Notes: generated from the letters alone by a model not told the origin. Shown: positions 1-11,935, counted from the stretch's first letter. The stretch is DNA of 64,000 bases from Zygnema cylindricum (GCA_037447655.1 JBBHKE010001178.1:279031-343030); one strand, 5' to 3'. Made by a program: numbers and translations.

Positions 1-2307
1 AAAATACTGCGCGTGCATGCATTATATCGTGCGCGCGGGAAACCGACACGATGCGGCATGACAGCAGCTGCGCTGGCTGCGCTGTCTGTACGGATCATAA
101 AAATAGCCGCAGCTGCGTTGACTTAACTGCGTCGCAACTCCGCCGTATCGGCGACACCTATTTCAAATTTTTGTTTATTCCATATCGGATCGCCATCCAT
201 TTGTTAGTGCGTGTTCACGCCACTTTAATTACATCCGTACGTTCGCTCCCCCAATCCGTGAATCTATTGGAGTCTCCATATTAAATCCACTTAGCAGTTA
301 CGCACAAAATGTCTCGTACGCACGAAATTAACTTTTCAAAACAACATTTTTTAGCCTGTTTGCTAACATAATGTTAACAAGTAGTCTATGTACATAGTAA
401 TTTTGTAGGTGGTTGGCTACATTTCGAAGAGATTTAATAGTTCAATTACATTTTGGGTACCATGTGGTGATATATTAATGTGGTTTTGTTTTCATTCACA
501 TACGTTTGGGTTCGCCATTTTTTTGAGATTGCGTACCGTCATCTATTATTGGTTAGATGAAATGTAATATTGCCTTTAACTTTGTATTGGGTTGTATTTG
601 GGTTTGGTATTTTGGTAGCGTTTAATTGCTTAATCTATCTAGTTTTGATTTTTTTATGTGTTATTATGCTCAAGTGTTTCACATTTATGGTCTTTTGTCG
701 CTAACTTAGGGGATACATACTTCGTGCCTTGGTTTTGTTAGCACCTAAAATTGAGAGCTATTGCGGAGCAAACAAAGGTTCGACGAACAAACAAAAGGCT
801 TAAAAAAAAATGTTAGGTGCGTAGCCATGAAAAAGTTGTACTGGGGGGAGGGCAAAAGCAACACTTATAATGTTGATCCTTTATTCTTCCACAATTTTAA
901 TGTTTTGTGCTTGGGCCACAAGGTCCTTATAATTAGCGACTTACGCCATCGAGCATTAGAGAGCCCGGGGGTCGCCCGCTTTGCCTTTTCGTTCGAAGTA
1001 TCTTCGGACCTTCGTCACCCTTCGTGCTTATAATACACAGTTTTTTTACATATTTACAATGTCATGCATACCTTTTGTATTCTACGTTATTTCAATTTTT
1101 TTGTCCCTCCTACATTGCTTGCGCCTAACACCGCAATCCCTCAAAAAAGAGATTAATTATTGCCCTACGCCCGCTTATGTTTTGCTTAGGCCACAACATC
1201 TGTGGCCTTTTAAAAAGGGGAATTAAATAATGGCCTACGCCAACTTCTACATCATTTGCGCCTCGAACGTAAAATCTTTGTGAAAACCAAAGTGCACAAC
1301 ACCTTGGGCTACGGCACGACTGGCGTTGGTTATTGTGCCAACACTGTCGAATGTGAATTAGAAGCGCATGCCTTTGTAGTTCATTTCTTTTGGTTGTTCT
1401 TCTAACGTCACATCTTCACGCATAAACCTTGGTCTGACACGCATAACTTTGGGGTGGGGTAACTTGGGATTGGCTCCAAAGCGGTCGGCCAGACGCAGAT
1501 TGCACAAGGCGGGTTAACACCTAAGTCATTTGGGCGCAAACACAAAGCTCAAAAAGCTTCTTAATGCGCACGCCTCTTGGTGTAGCCATTCCTTATATTC
1601 ATTCATATTTAACCCCCCATGCATGTTAATACCTTTACACGATCCCATTGAAATCCCCCTTTTGTTACATATATCACCTTTCGACGTGCGCCCCCTCTCT
1701 ATAAATGTTGCTCAAAGTCGTAAACCCTTCACAATCCTCTCTATTCGTCGTTTGATAAAGGGTAAATAATTGTATTCCAACAATTTTGTCGCTTATTTAC
1801 GATTACCGAACCCACACGGTGAAAGAAGCGGTATCATGAGACGCATGAATGCGTAGCTTATAGCATATTCGGTTAATTTTACTTTATAAGTTGATCACCC
1901 CATCGCCTATCCGATTACTAGTTAACAATTTGAAATGGTGGTCAAACCTTTGTTCGATACCTTAAGGTCTGGCAACTTTAATACTTAGAGCAAACTCTAA
2001 CATGATATCTCACAACATCTTGGAGTTGTTGTCAACTCTGTATTCCCCCCTATATTTTTTAGTGAACAAGTAGCACAACATCATAACACATTTTTTTATG
2101 TCTCTTCTTTGGATTTCTGTATTACTTCAGCGTGGAGTTGTTAGTGGTGCACAAAAACTAAACCGCGATGTCAAATTTTTATACACACGGATTGAATACC
2201 ACTCTAAAATTAGTATATAGTCGCGTGATTGGCCTATCTCTTTCGCTTAAACCACACCTTTGACATTTTAGGATTGCTTTTGTCGTATGTGTTTTTAGGT
2301 TGATGTC
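1..2307. other. intergenic sequence, no recognised gene
   Basis: No open frame here is longer than about 90 codons and none resembles a known family. Composition is AT-rich with scattered short motifs of the type TACGCC between about 900 and 1260. I see no tRNA, no obvious splice-framed exon series and no terminal repeats. The right edge is the insertion site of copia element A (target duplication GAAAA at 2308-2312). Confidence 0.6.
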
Positions 2308-2312
2308 GAAAA

Positions 2313-3354
2313 TGTAACTCTGAGACCTCCATAAGTCCTCAGAGTGGACAGCTTCCAAGAAGCCTCTAGGATAATCCTGACCCCTTTGTGTTTAAGCAAA
2401 GATAACTGCCACCCTGGCAGACAAAAACGCTGACCAACTTCACCCCTGTGAAGACAAGACTCCCCTGAGTCGATAGCAAAAAGAATCTTTGAATTTGCTC
2501 CCCTGAGCAGTAAGTTATGGGGGGTCAAAGTTGACCTTTTGTACAGAAGCTCTCTGGGAGAGGGGGTCCTATCTTCTAATTTTTCTAAGTCCTATCTCTC
2601 TCACAGACTCTATCTACTGATGTACGGAACCAATCAGAATTGAGTTCCGTACGTAAAAGTACAGCCGCCGGTGTACTTTATGTATGGACATTGTACGACA
2701 TGGCCAAAATGTCGACACATGTCAAATCCGGATTCGGTGCCATGATCTCCGGAGATTCTACGATCCAACGGAATTTCGCCACGCGTCATCCGATGTGGCG
2801 ATGGCCACAAACCGCCGAAATCTTCCTCCGTGATCTCGGCGCTAATCCCGGCCGTCCGATTAAATTCAGATTTAATCGTGGCCGTAATAAATACATGCGC
2901 GGTATTTATTTCACTTCCGAAACAAATGCGCGGTATTGATTCGTAATCCGTACTATCATTCGTACCGGATCTATGCATCCCGTAAATCGTAACAGTTAAA
3001 TGAATTATCGTACGTATTCTAATTTATATAATTATCAAACTACATATCACGTAATACTACTGCTAGATCTAACGGCTAAGGCTACCGGCTATTTCCTGTC
3101 TGCCGGCCGGTAGGTACAAGGATCAAATCCTGCCGCCGGCACATTCCTTTTAAATAAATAAATAAACCCTAGTATAAAATTCCCGTAAACCTCAGGATAG
3201 CCAAGGTAGCCATGGCTCTAGCTTCCTCTCCAATTTCTCAGTGACTGCGACAAGTTTGAGATTTGGAGAGAGAAGTTAGAGGTAGACTGCCTCGGCTTCT
3301 TTCTATATTTCTATTTAGACCTAGAAAATACTAATAAAACCATTAGTTTCTACA
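2313..3354 (-). repeat. 3' LTR of copia element A
   Basis: This 1042-bp LTR matches 7724-8765 at a constant offset of 5411. Its internal edge at 3355 carries the complement of the polypurine tract. It contains an antisense tRNA-like module at 3063-3142. Open frames of about 100 codons on both strands (for example 2640-2939 plus) are present, but nothing indicates that they are translated. Confidence 0.96.
3063..3142 (+). other. tRNA-like (A-box/B-box-like) module in LTR, antisense to element
   Basis: The plus strand carries an A-box-like segment around CTAACGGCTAAGGCTACC and, about 50 bp later, a B-box-like GGATCAAATCC. Arms TGCCGGC/GCCGGCA can pair. The same module recurs at 8474-8553, 38440-38521, 44656-44737, 53721-53792, 59068-59139 (plus) and, reversed, at 52251-52332 and 9172-9253 (minus). 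It is always antisense to the element. Copies in element D keep the canonical B box GGTTCGAGTCC followed by a short T run. A tRNA- or SINE-derived origin is inferred; a complete cloverleaf cannot be drawn by eye. Confidence 0.5.
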
Positions 3355-3362
3355 CTCCCCTT
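3355..3362 (-). promoter_or_regulatory. polypurine tract of copia element A
   Basis: On the minus strand the octamer AAGGGGAG lies immediately upstream of the LTR start TGTAGAAA. It primes plus-strand DNA synthesis in LTR elements. The same octamer sits at the matching position in elements C (from 38727), D (from 53997) and E (ending at 52049). Confidence 0.85.
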
Positions 3363-3367
3363 ATTTT

Positions 3368-6300
3368 CTAGTCAATCTTTAATTTCAGACCACACTTCTC
3401 CCTGCAAAAAATTAGCTTAGGGGAAGGCACAGGTTTGGTCATCATATCTGCTACCATCTCACTATCTGGTCTGTACTCTAAACTGATTATTTTGTTTTCT
3501 ACTTTCTCTCTAACAAAACTGAGTCTGATGTCCATGTGTTTGGCTTTAAAATGGTGTTTAGGATTGGCAGAGATAGCGATTGCTGCCTGATTATCACAAA
3601 ATATTTTCTGCACACCACTCTTAAGGTGACCAAGCTCACCAAGCAAAGACTTGACCCACATCAATTCTTTTACAGCAGAGCAAGAGGCCATACACTCAGC
3701 CTCCATGGTGGACTGAGCAATAACCTTTTGCTGTTTGCTACTCCAACAGCAAGCCCCATCACCCACATATAATACATATCCAGAAGTACATCTCCTCATC
3801 GGAGCATCACCATAACTGGCATCACTCCAAGTAGTGATGTCAGTATTCTCCCCACCCAAATGCAACCATAGATCTCTAGTTCCTACCAAGTATCTAAGGA
3901 CTCTCTTAGCTGCCTCCCAATCCTTCTTAGTGGGAGCATTTAGACTTCTACTCAGCACTCCTACAGCTGCAGCTAAATCCGGCCGGGTACAATTCATAAA
4001 ATAGATTAGACTTCCCACTACTTGCCTGTAAGGAATAGTCTGCATGAACTTCTGTTCATCAGGAGAAAATTCCTCGTCTAAGACTATGACTCCTTCTTCC
4101 TCACTCCCCTCACTTCCCTTCTTCAACTCCATCGGAGTTGTACAACTATTAGCTTTATCCATTTGAAATTTTTCAAGCATGTTCCCTATTGCTTCCTTTT
4201 GAGTCAATCTTATAATTTTCCTTTTTCGGTCTCTCTCTACTTGAATTCCCAAAATATATTTTGCTTCCCCCATATCCTTCATTTCAAATCTCCCCTTAAG
4301 ATCGGTTTTCAGTTTATTAATTTTTTCCATTGATTTACTTAAAACAAGCAAATCATCAACATAAATTGCAATAAATATAAAACCTTCCTCATCTTCGAAA
4401 ACATAGATTGAGTGATCTGAGCTGATCCGAATATATCCTAGACCGGTAAGAAACTCATCAAGCTTCTTATTCCACTGTCGAGGCGCCTGTTTCAAACCAT
4501 AAAGAGATTTAATCAGCCGGCATACCTTACTCTCCTCTCCTTCTTCCACAAACCCTTCGGGTTGTCGCATGAAGATCTCCTCTTCCAATTCTCCATGCAA
4601 AAAGGCTGTTTTGATGTCCATCTGGTGCACTTCCATGTCTTCCGCCGCTGCTAAACTGAGAAGTATGCGGACGGAGGGAAATCTGACCACCGGGGCAAAG
4701 GTTTCCTCGTAGTCAATTCCTTCCTTTTGTGTAAATCCCTTTGCCACTAATCTGGCCTTGTAGCGCTCGATTGTGTTATCTGGGTTCAGTTTTAGTTTGA
4801 AACCCACTTACAACCGATTGGTTTTCGGTTAGGTGGACAGTCCACCAGCTCCCAAGTATCGGCTGCCATGATTGAAGCCATCTCCTCATTGATGGCTGTC
4901 TTCCACCGGTTTCTTTCTGGACAAGTCATCGCCTCTCCATAAGTTTGAGGTTCATCTTGATGAGATAGTTTAGTTACCTTGTTATTAACCTGTTTTTCTT
5001 GCAGTCTTTTGCTACTTCTCCTCCCCCCCTCAAAATCTGAGGCCGGAATAGATGGTTCTCGTGGATTCTTTCGAACAAACTCGGCTTCTCCCCTATCCCT
5101 TGATTCCGAATCAATTTCCACCACGTCTTCCGCTTCGAGTAGAGTTGTCACTGGAGTTTCCACAGCCGAGTCCTTTTTAGTCTGATTTGTTCCTGCAAGA
5201 ATGTCATCTTCTCTAAAACCTGGATAGTTAGGAAGCTCAAAGTTATCGGAATTTTCTGACTCAAATCTGATTTTTACTGACTTCGTATATTTGAAGGGAT
5301 CTACAGACTTTCCTTCATCCATAACTACTAGATGCTTTACTAAGATTATATCTTCCCTTTTTAGATCATAAACTCTATATCCTTTAACATCTTCATCATA
5401 TCCTAATAAGTATCCTGGTTTTCCTTTAGGATCTAGCTTCCAATTGGACCGATCAGTATCTAGACTGAACACTTGACTGCCGAAAACCTTTAAGTGTGAT
5501 ATGTCTGGTTTCCGACCTGTCCATCTCTCATAAGGTGTTTGATCTTTTATAGCTGAAGTAAGAACTCTATTCTTGAGGTAATTAGCACAGTTCATTGCTT
5601 CTGCCCAAAACCTTTTCCCTATCCTTTTATCTGACAACATACTTCTAGCACTATCACTTAGTGTTCTATTTAACCTCTCAGCTACCCCATTCTGTTCAGG
5701 ATTTTCTGGAACTGTCTTTTGGTGTTGAACCCCATCTTCCCTCAGAAAATCCTCAAACTGGTTAGAAGTATACTCTCCACCATTGTCACTCCTTACTCTC
5801 TTGATTGGAGTTTCATGGAGTTTTTCGCTCCATGCTTTATATTGTCTAAAACAATTCTCAGCTTCGGACTTGTTTTGCAAAAAATATACCCGGGAATACC
5901 GAGACCAATCATCAGTTATAGTCATCATAAATCTCTTCCCCCCCGGTGAGGGCACTTTAGCCGGTCCCCAAATATCTGTGTGTACTAGATCTAGAATTTT
6001 TTCTCCCTTATAGGTGGCTGACTTAGGAAAGGGTAATCTGTGTGCTTTACCTTGAGCACATCCACTACAATCACTTATATCATTACAATCACTTATATCA
6101 TCACTCTCACTGAACTGAATCCCTTCCACCACTCCCATCTTTTTCATCTCTCTTAACTTATCTAGATTCACATGCCCAAGCCTCTTATGCCACATCATAA
6201 TATCATGAACACCAGCATAATAAAGTTTCTTCTTTTCATTACTTAAGATCAGCCTAAACATCCCATGGCTACCTTTCTCAGCAATGAAATAGACATCATC

Positions 6301-7743
6301 CTCAAAACTAGCAGTAAAGACTCCTTCCCTAGTGCTAGTAAAAAAACCCTTATCATCTAATACTGATGTAGAGATAAGATTTTTGTTCAGCTCCGGAATA
6401 AACAATACATCGGAGAATGTTAATATGGATGTCTTTCCTTCCACTAACACTTTTAGATCTACCGATCCTACAAGAGTAGTGGTGACTATCCTCCCATCCC
6501 CGTACTCTATCTCTACGGTGGGAATCTTTCTTATCTTAGTGAACAGGTGTCTATCCTTACACATGTGCATGGAGGCACCTGAATCTACAATCCAGCCTGC
6601 TTCACCTTTCAATCCACCGTACGCACATTTCTGCCTCCGTGGAATTTCGACCTCATTTTTCGCCTCCAACTCCTCATCCAAAAGGAGCTCATCGTCCTCG
6701 TCCTCGGATTCAGCCTCAAGTACCTGTGTGACAAGGGCCTTTTTCTTTCCTCTCGAGGTACCACCGGTCTGCCCCTCCTTTAACCGAAGCTCGGTTAGCT
6801 TAGTGCACTCTGCCATATAGTGCCCCGGTTTCTTACAAAAATGACATAGTCCTTTGGGAGCCCTTGGTTCGAACTCATCGGCCGGTTTTTTCTGCTCCCT
6901 ACCCCCATAGTTTCCGACCGGTTTTCGGGAATCCCTGTTCCTCCAATCAGTCGCTGTTGCCAAGGCTTGGCCACTCTTTCCTCCCCTTCGGATCTCAATT
7001 GTATTCTCTTGAACGAGAATCATTCCTACCACTGAGTTCCATATCCACCTTGAGTCAGGCAAGTCCTACACACGGTAAACTATGTTCACGAACTCATCAG
7101 GTAACTTCATCAGTAAACAGTTAACCTTTTCTTTTTCACTCAAATCTTTTCCCGCACTCTGTAGCTCCATGAAGAGTGTAGCAAGCTCATTGCAAAAATC
7201 CAACATATTTCCCCCTTTGTATACATACTCCTTAACTTTCTGATCAGCCAACTGTTGTTGCTGAATCGTACCCTTTCGGTACATCTCTATAAGAGCCATC
7301 CAAAGATCGGATGCCCTTTCTACCTGCAAATGAGGACATGCAAGTCCTTGAGTGAGATGGCGTAGGATGAAGTGCTTTGCCGCCATATTGTTGAAGTCCC
7401 AGGTTTCAGTATCATTCTCCTCGTTCCTCGGAATAGGTGACATGAATGCTAAACCAGTTGCTATTGGTGTGGTCGCCTCCTTCTCCTTTCCTTTGTCCAC
7501 CACCTCTCCTTCCTTTGTTTCCTCCGTTGAAGGTGAATCCTCTTTCCTGGTGAATCTGCTTCCTCCAAACCCTGGAGGAATTCCAAGACTTGATGGACGC
7601 CCCAATCGTCCACTCACTATCCCCCAAAACCTTTTTTCGCATAGAGCTCCTATCATCATACTTTCCCAGTATATGAAGCCAGTTCCATTAAAGATTGGTA
7701 CCCTAGAGGGTGGGCCCATAACCTGTAACTCTGAGACCTCCAT
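3368..7743 (-). pseudogene. copia A Gag-Pol polyprotein, two inactivating lesions
   Basis: The single frame starts at ATG 7741-7743, inside the 5' LTR, and ends at 3368. Gag occupies about 225 codons. A premature TAG at 7066-7068 (CAG in element C) separates it from the rest. Downstream come a CCHC knuckle (CHFCKKPGHYMAEC), a copia protease signature (IVDSGAS), an HHCC zinc finger (WHKRLGH ... CSGC), and an integrase core with HTDIW, SDNGG and a glutamate in NGVAERLN, giving D,D-35-E spacing. A one-base deletion near 4800 (GTTTC for GTTTTC) shifts the frame just before RT. RT keeps QMDIKTAFLHG and YVDDLL; RNase H keeps WSDASYGD, MEAE and CDNQAA. Relative to element C there is an in-frame six-residue duplication (NDISDC) next to the HHCC finger. 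Apart from the two lesions the frame is open. Confidence 0.93.
7711..7723 (-). promoter_or_regulatory. primer-binding site, half initiator tRNA-Met type
   Basis: Directly inside the 5' LTR the minus strand reads GGTTATGGGCCCA. This is complementary to the anticodon stem-loop of eukaryotic initiator tRNA-Met (TGGGCCCATAACC), not to its 3' CCA end. Drosophila copia uses the same internal priming on a cleaved tRNA half. Element C has the identical site (43090-43102); element D has one mismatch (GGTTATAGGCCCA). The site is also read as codons of the polyprotein (V-M-G-P). Confidence 0.85.
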
Positions 7744-8765
7744 AAGTCCTCAGAGTGGACAGCTTCCAAGAAGCCTCTAGGATAATCCTGACCCCTTTGT
7801 GTTTAAGCAAAGATAACTGCCACCCTGGCAGACAAAAACGCTGACCAACTTCACCCCTGTGAAGACAAGACTCCCCTGAGTCGATAGCAAAAAGAATCTT
7901 TGAATTTGCTCCCCTGAGCAGTAAGTTATGGGGGGTCAAAGTTGACCTTTTGTACAGAAGCTCTCTGGGAGAGGGGGTCCTATCTTCTAATTTTTCTAAG
8001 TCCTATCTCTCTCACAGACTCTATCTACTGATGTACGGAACCAATCAGAATTGAGTTCCGTACGTAAAAGTACAGCCGCCGGTGTACTTTATGTACGGAC
8101 ATTGTACGACATGGCCAAAATGTCGACACATGTCAAATCCGGATTCGGTGCCATGATCTCCGGAGATTCTACGATCCAACGGAATTTCGCCACGCGTCAT
8201 CCGATGTGGCGATGGCCACAAACCGCCGAAATCTTCCTCCGTGATCTCGGCGCTAATCCCGGCCGTCCGATTAAATTCAGATTTAATCGTGGCCGTAATA
8301 AATACATGCGCGGTATTTATTTCACTTCCGAAACAAATGCGCGGTATTGATTCGTAATCCGTACTATCATTCGTACCGGATCTATGCATCCCGTAAATCG
8401 TAACAGTTAAATGAATTATCGTACGTATTCTAATTTATATAATTATCAAACTACATATCACGTAATACTACTGCTAGATCTAACGGCTAAGGCTACCGGC
8501 TATTTCCTGTCTGCCGGCCGGTAGGTACAAGGATCAAATCCTGCCGCCGGCACATTCCTTTTAAATAAATAAATAAACCCTAGTATAAAATTCCCGTAAA
8601 CCTCAGGATAGCCAAGGTAGCCATGGCTCTAGCTTCCTCTCCAATTTCTCAGTGACTGCGACAAGTTTGAGATTTGGAGAGAGAAGTTAGAGGTAGACTG
8701 CCTCGGCTTCTTTCTATATTTCTATTTAGACCTAGAAAATACTAATAAAACCATTAGTTTCTACA
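7724..8765 (-). repeat. 5' LTR of copia element A
   Basis: This is the 1042-bp partner of 2313-3354. Its last 20 nt on the minus strand hold the ATG and first codons of the polyprotein (MEVSELQ), so the start codon is part of the LTR. The tRNA-like antisense module lies at 8474-8553. The outer edge is followed by target duplication GAAAA. Confidence 0.96.
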
Positions 8766-8965
8766 GAAAACTCTCACGTTAAGGCGGAGCACTGCGAGCC
8801 CTTATAACATATCCTACCAGAAGAACAACAATTGAGGCCTTGAAGACAACTCACCCAACAACAACTGCCAAAGATATGTCTTGCATTGAATCATATGACT
8901 CTGTTGACTTCATTGATTTGGATTAAGTGGCCTTCATGAAACCTTTGGTTTGTTCCCCTTGACTT

Positions 8966-10064
8966 TGTATAAATTAATGGTTTTTTTAGTATTTTCTAGG
9001 TCTAAAATGAAATGCAAAAAAGAAGCCGAGGCAGTCTGCCTTTAACTCCTCTCTTCAGCTCCCACACTTGTCGCAGTCACCGAAGGTTAGAGAGGGAGCT
9101 AGAGCCATGGGTGCCTATGATGTGTAGTGATAGAGAGATAGGGGGTAGATTTTGATAGATTTACCAAATATACTTGACGGGCACAAGATTTGATCCTGAT
9201 ACTTGCCGTCCGTCAAGTCAAAAATAGCCGGTAGCTTTATCCTATAGTCTACGACTGGTGTTGAGACATACAAGGTTTGACAAGCATTTAAAGATGTACG
9301 ATTACATAATTTCATTTAACAGCGCGAACAGACATGAAACATAGACACAACTAAAATATACGTACGACGTACGGTACTTCGCGAAATGAATACCTCGCAT
9401 TTGTTTCGACGGCAAAACAAAAACCGCGCATTGATTTTTGACGGCTAGAATCAAAAGTCGATTTTAATCGAACGGCCACGATAGGTGCCGAGATCGTGGA
9501 ATAAGCGCTTTGGCGTTTTTCGGTCAGCGCCACATCAAGCGCCACGTGGCACGACACCATTGGCTTGCGCCATCTCCGAATAATATGGGAACTAATCCGG
9601 ACATGGCAAGCGTCAACATTTTAGCCATGCCGTACGATGGCCATACAGAAAGTACTTCGGCACCTGTGCCTTTCTGTATAACACATTCTAGTGATTGTTG
9701 CCGTACTCTAGTAGTAGAGGGTTTAAAGAGGGATGTAGGACTTAGAAAATTTGGTAGGTAGCCCCCTCTCTCCCAGAGAGCTCTTGTACAACAAGTCAAC
9801 TTTGACCCTTTATAACTTATTGCTGAGGGGAGCAAATTCAGAGATTCTTTTTGCTATCGACCTAGGGGAGTCTTGACTTCACATTCAGAGATTATTTTTT
9901 CTATCGACTCAGGGGAGTCTTGTCTTCGCAGGGATGAAGGTGGTCAGAGTTTTTGTCTGCCAGGGTGGCAGTTATTCTTGCTGAAACACAAAGGGGTCAA
10001 GGTTATCCTAGGGGCTTCGTGTGAGCTGCCTACTCTGAGGACCAATGGAGGTCTCAGAGTTGCA
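8966..10064 (+). repeat. solo LTR, diverged relative of the copia A/E LTRs
   Basis: The segment begins TGTATAAATTAATGG and ends with GGTCTCAGAGTTGCA, the same ends as the A and E LTRs read in plus orientation, and shares much of the interior. No internal element sequence flanks it on either side. Flanking pentamers (GACTT before, AGCTT after) do not match exactly, in keeping with age. An internal duplication of roughly 57 bp (about 9836-9920) repeats the TTCAGAGAT...GGGGAGTCTTG block. The antisense tRNA-like module is at 9172-9253 on the minus strand. Confidence 0.85.
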
Positions 10065-10699
10065 AGCTTTTGACAATTGAACCCTTGACAAGGGTATATG
10101 TAATATTATAACGTGTTTTTCTTCTCAAGAGTTAAATGGAGGTTTTATGGTTTTTTTAAGGTCTCTTTCTAGATGCCACGCAGACACGTAACATTCCTTA
10201 TAACACCCTTTTCAAAAACTGCGTACCTTGTTGCAATCTCAAAGCTTGTTAAGGATAGACATTTAATTGTTTTACACCCTTTACCAACTAGACAAAGTTG
10301 TCTACAAATTTATATCGGAAACATTATTAAATCAGAGTAAGGATGGATCGACATTTTGATCAGGTTTATGTCTACGTTTGTGGTATTAGTCCGTGTCAAA
10401 CTTTTGTTCGTTTGGCATGGTCAGTTTGATAGTCGTGTTGACTTCGGTTAACAGTGTTGAGTGGAAACTTGCTTCCGTTCCAATAGAATGTTTCAAGTTT
10501 TGAAAGTATCCAGATTTTGTGTGTTGGTATCGAGTCAGTTAGGCACACTTTATGTGCTGAGTACACTAGTGTTTGTGTTTTTTTCGGAGACATAGGAATC
10601 AGATTAAGAGTAAGAGTGAGAGAGAGCTTTGTAATAAGGCCATTCGACATAATATATGAGTATCGGCCGATGTGCCATGTGTTAATGTGAATGTGGATG

Positions 10700-10900
10700 A
10701 ACCTATGGATGATTCCGCTTTGGTGATATTTTTGTATTTGATCCTATCTTGTCAAGGTGCATTTCATGATCGCTTCTTCCCTCACCAATTTCCGGGTTGT
10801 GAGGCGGTTGTCCTCGACATAAGAGCATGTATGTATTACACCATGGTTGGGTGTGGATGTTTTCAACGGTCATCGTGATTACGTCACCGTTAAAATTCGT
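10700..10900 (+). pseudogene. short relic of the RLE-type reverse transcriptase
   Basis: One frame reads FHDRFFPHQF then GCEAVVLDIRA. It aligns with FHDYFSPHQFGVATREGCEAVVHEIRA of the two copies at 21.6-28.5 kb, lacking six central residues. Just downstream another frame gives WLGVDVFNGHRDYV, corresponding to the motif A region (WLVLQVDVSNAFNTVDR) of those copies. It is a small, gapped fossil on the opposite strand from the two large copies. The neighbouring sequence is unrelated. Confidence 0.6.
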
Positions 10901-11721
10901 GTTTGCGTCACATCGAAGCGCGGAAGGTTCGGAAACTCTCAAAACTCCTGTTTTGTATCGCGATCATGCCCTCGATGCATTCCGTACATGGTAACATCGT
11001 TATTGTCGTCAATGATTTCTGTCGTTCATCAAAAGTCAAAACGCATTTTCCACGTGCATGCTTTCCCGTATATCTAATCGGACGGTTGTAATGGAAGGAA
11101 AAAATTCCTTTACATTCCGCTTTGCTGCTACTCAAATGGAGATCAGATTTGTGTGCATTGTGACACGCTGACTTTTTGTGCCAGAAAAAACAGGAACACT
11201 AGGAATAATAGTCGTGTACAGCATTTTGTCGTTTAGCGGTCAGAGAAGTCTCTCATTTCGCCTGTACAGTGTCACATGATCGTGTCCCGCAAAGTCGCGG
11301 TCTGTCAGATACGACAAATATAATGGCATCTTTAAATGTTGTCGTGCCGGAAAAGCAGGAATTTAAGGACTTGATCCTGGAGTCAAGTTGCAGATTCCAA
11401 CCTTTCTGGAAGTACATGTGTCGAGAGCGGGTAAACACGTGCTTGTCTAAAAGTATGCGCAGCTTTATTTTTTCGACACGTGGCACCAGACAAACATTAG
11501 AAGCTAAAAGTAGAGTCGAAACTAGAAAGCTGGCTTTGGAAGGAAATCAAAAAGCAACGCGTGTTTTTGTATTTTTTATAAAACGTTCAGCACTCTGCTT
11601 TGAAAAGATCGTTTTTGTTTTGCAACTTTTTTTTTTTTTCTTTTTCTTTTTTCATTTCCTGTTTTCAGTTTTTTGCCGCGACGAAATTTTGTTCTGACCG
11701 TCAGCGGAACCTCGTACAGTA

Positions 11722-11935
11722 CACCGTGTATCGCTATTAATGTTATTATTTTTTCGCCACTTAAAACATCTGTTCTCCGTACACACTTGTCCAATTTTTA
11801 GTTTGAGACAGTAATCGGAAGCGAGAATATTTCCTTTCAATCGCAGCCGTCAGATCCACAATCCGACAAATATGTACGGAGAAAAGACGTATTAAGTGGC
11901 AAAAAAAACATTAACACTAATAGCGATTCACGGTG
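11722..11935. mobile_element. MITE-like element with ~70-bp terminal inverted repeats (MITE1)
   Basis: The ends CACCGTGTATCGCTATTA and the complement of TAATAGCGATTCACGGTG form imperfect terminal inverted repeats that can be followed for about 70 bp. They include TTTTTCGCCACTTAAAAC and CTCCGTACACACTTGTC blocks. The 214-bp body is flanked by TA on each side and holds no coding sequence. MITE2 (31190-31406) is a diverged relative, and MITE3 shares the terminal CACCGCG and ATTAGTGT-type motifs. Confidence 0.75.

Larger units (their letters stand above)
2313..8765 (-). mobile_element. Ty1/copia LTR retrotransposon A, complete, young
   Basis: This 6453-bp element is bounded by 1042-bp LTRs (2313-3354 and 7724-8765) that differ at about one position (T near 2685 against C in the other copy). 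On the plus strand each LTR reads TGTAAC...TCTACA. The 5-bp target duplication GAAAA lies at 2308-2312 and 8766-8770. The element is transcribed on the minus strand, so 7724-8765 is its 5' LTR. A primer-binding site abuts that LTR and the polypurine tract AAGGGGAG abuts the 3' LTR. Internal order Gag-protease-integrase-RT-RNase H defines Ty1/copia. The near-identical LTRs indicate recent insertion, but the reading frame carries one nonsense codon and one single-base deletion, so this copy would need proteins supplied in trans. Confidence 0.97.

Noticed and set aside
2640-2939. 99-codon plus-strand open frame in the A LTR (and its copy at 8051-8350), with a 114-codon frame on the other strand
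   Set aside because: Both copies are simply the LTR pair; the D LTR has an unrelated antisense frame, there is no protein family signal, and open frames on both strands fit GC-richer LTR sequence rather than a gene.
8766-8926. Coding-like stretch after element A ending in acidic residues (MSCIESYDSVDFIDLD), possibly a hAT-type transposase C terminus joined to sequence before 2308
   Set aside because: Only about 45 residues are open, the frame has a stop close upstream, and the resemblance is too weak to name.
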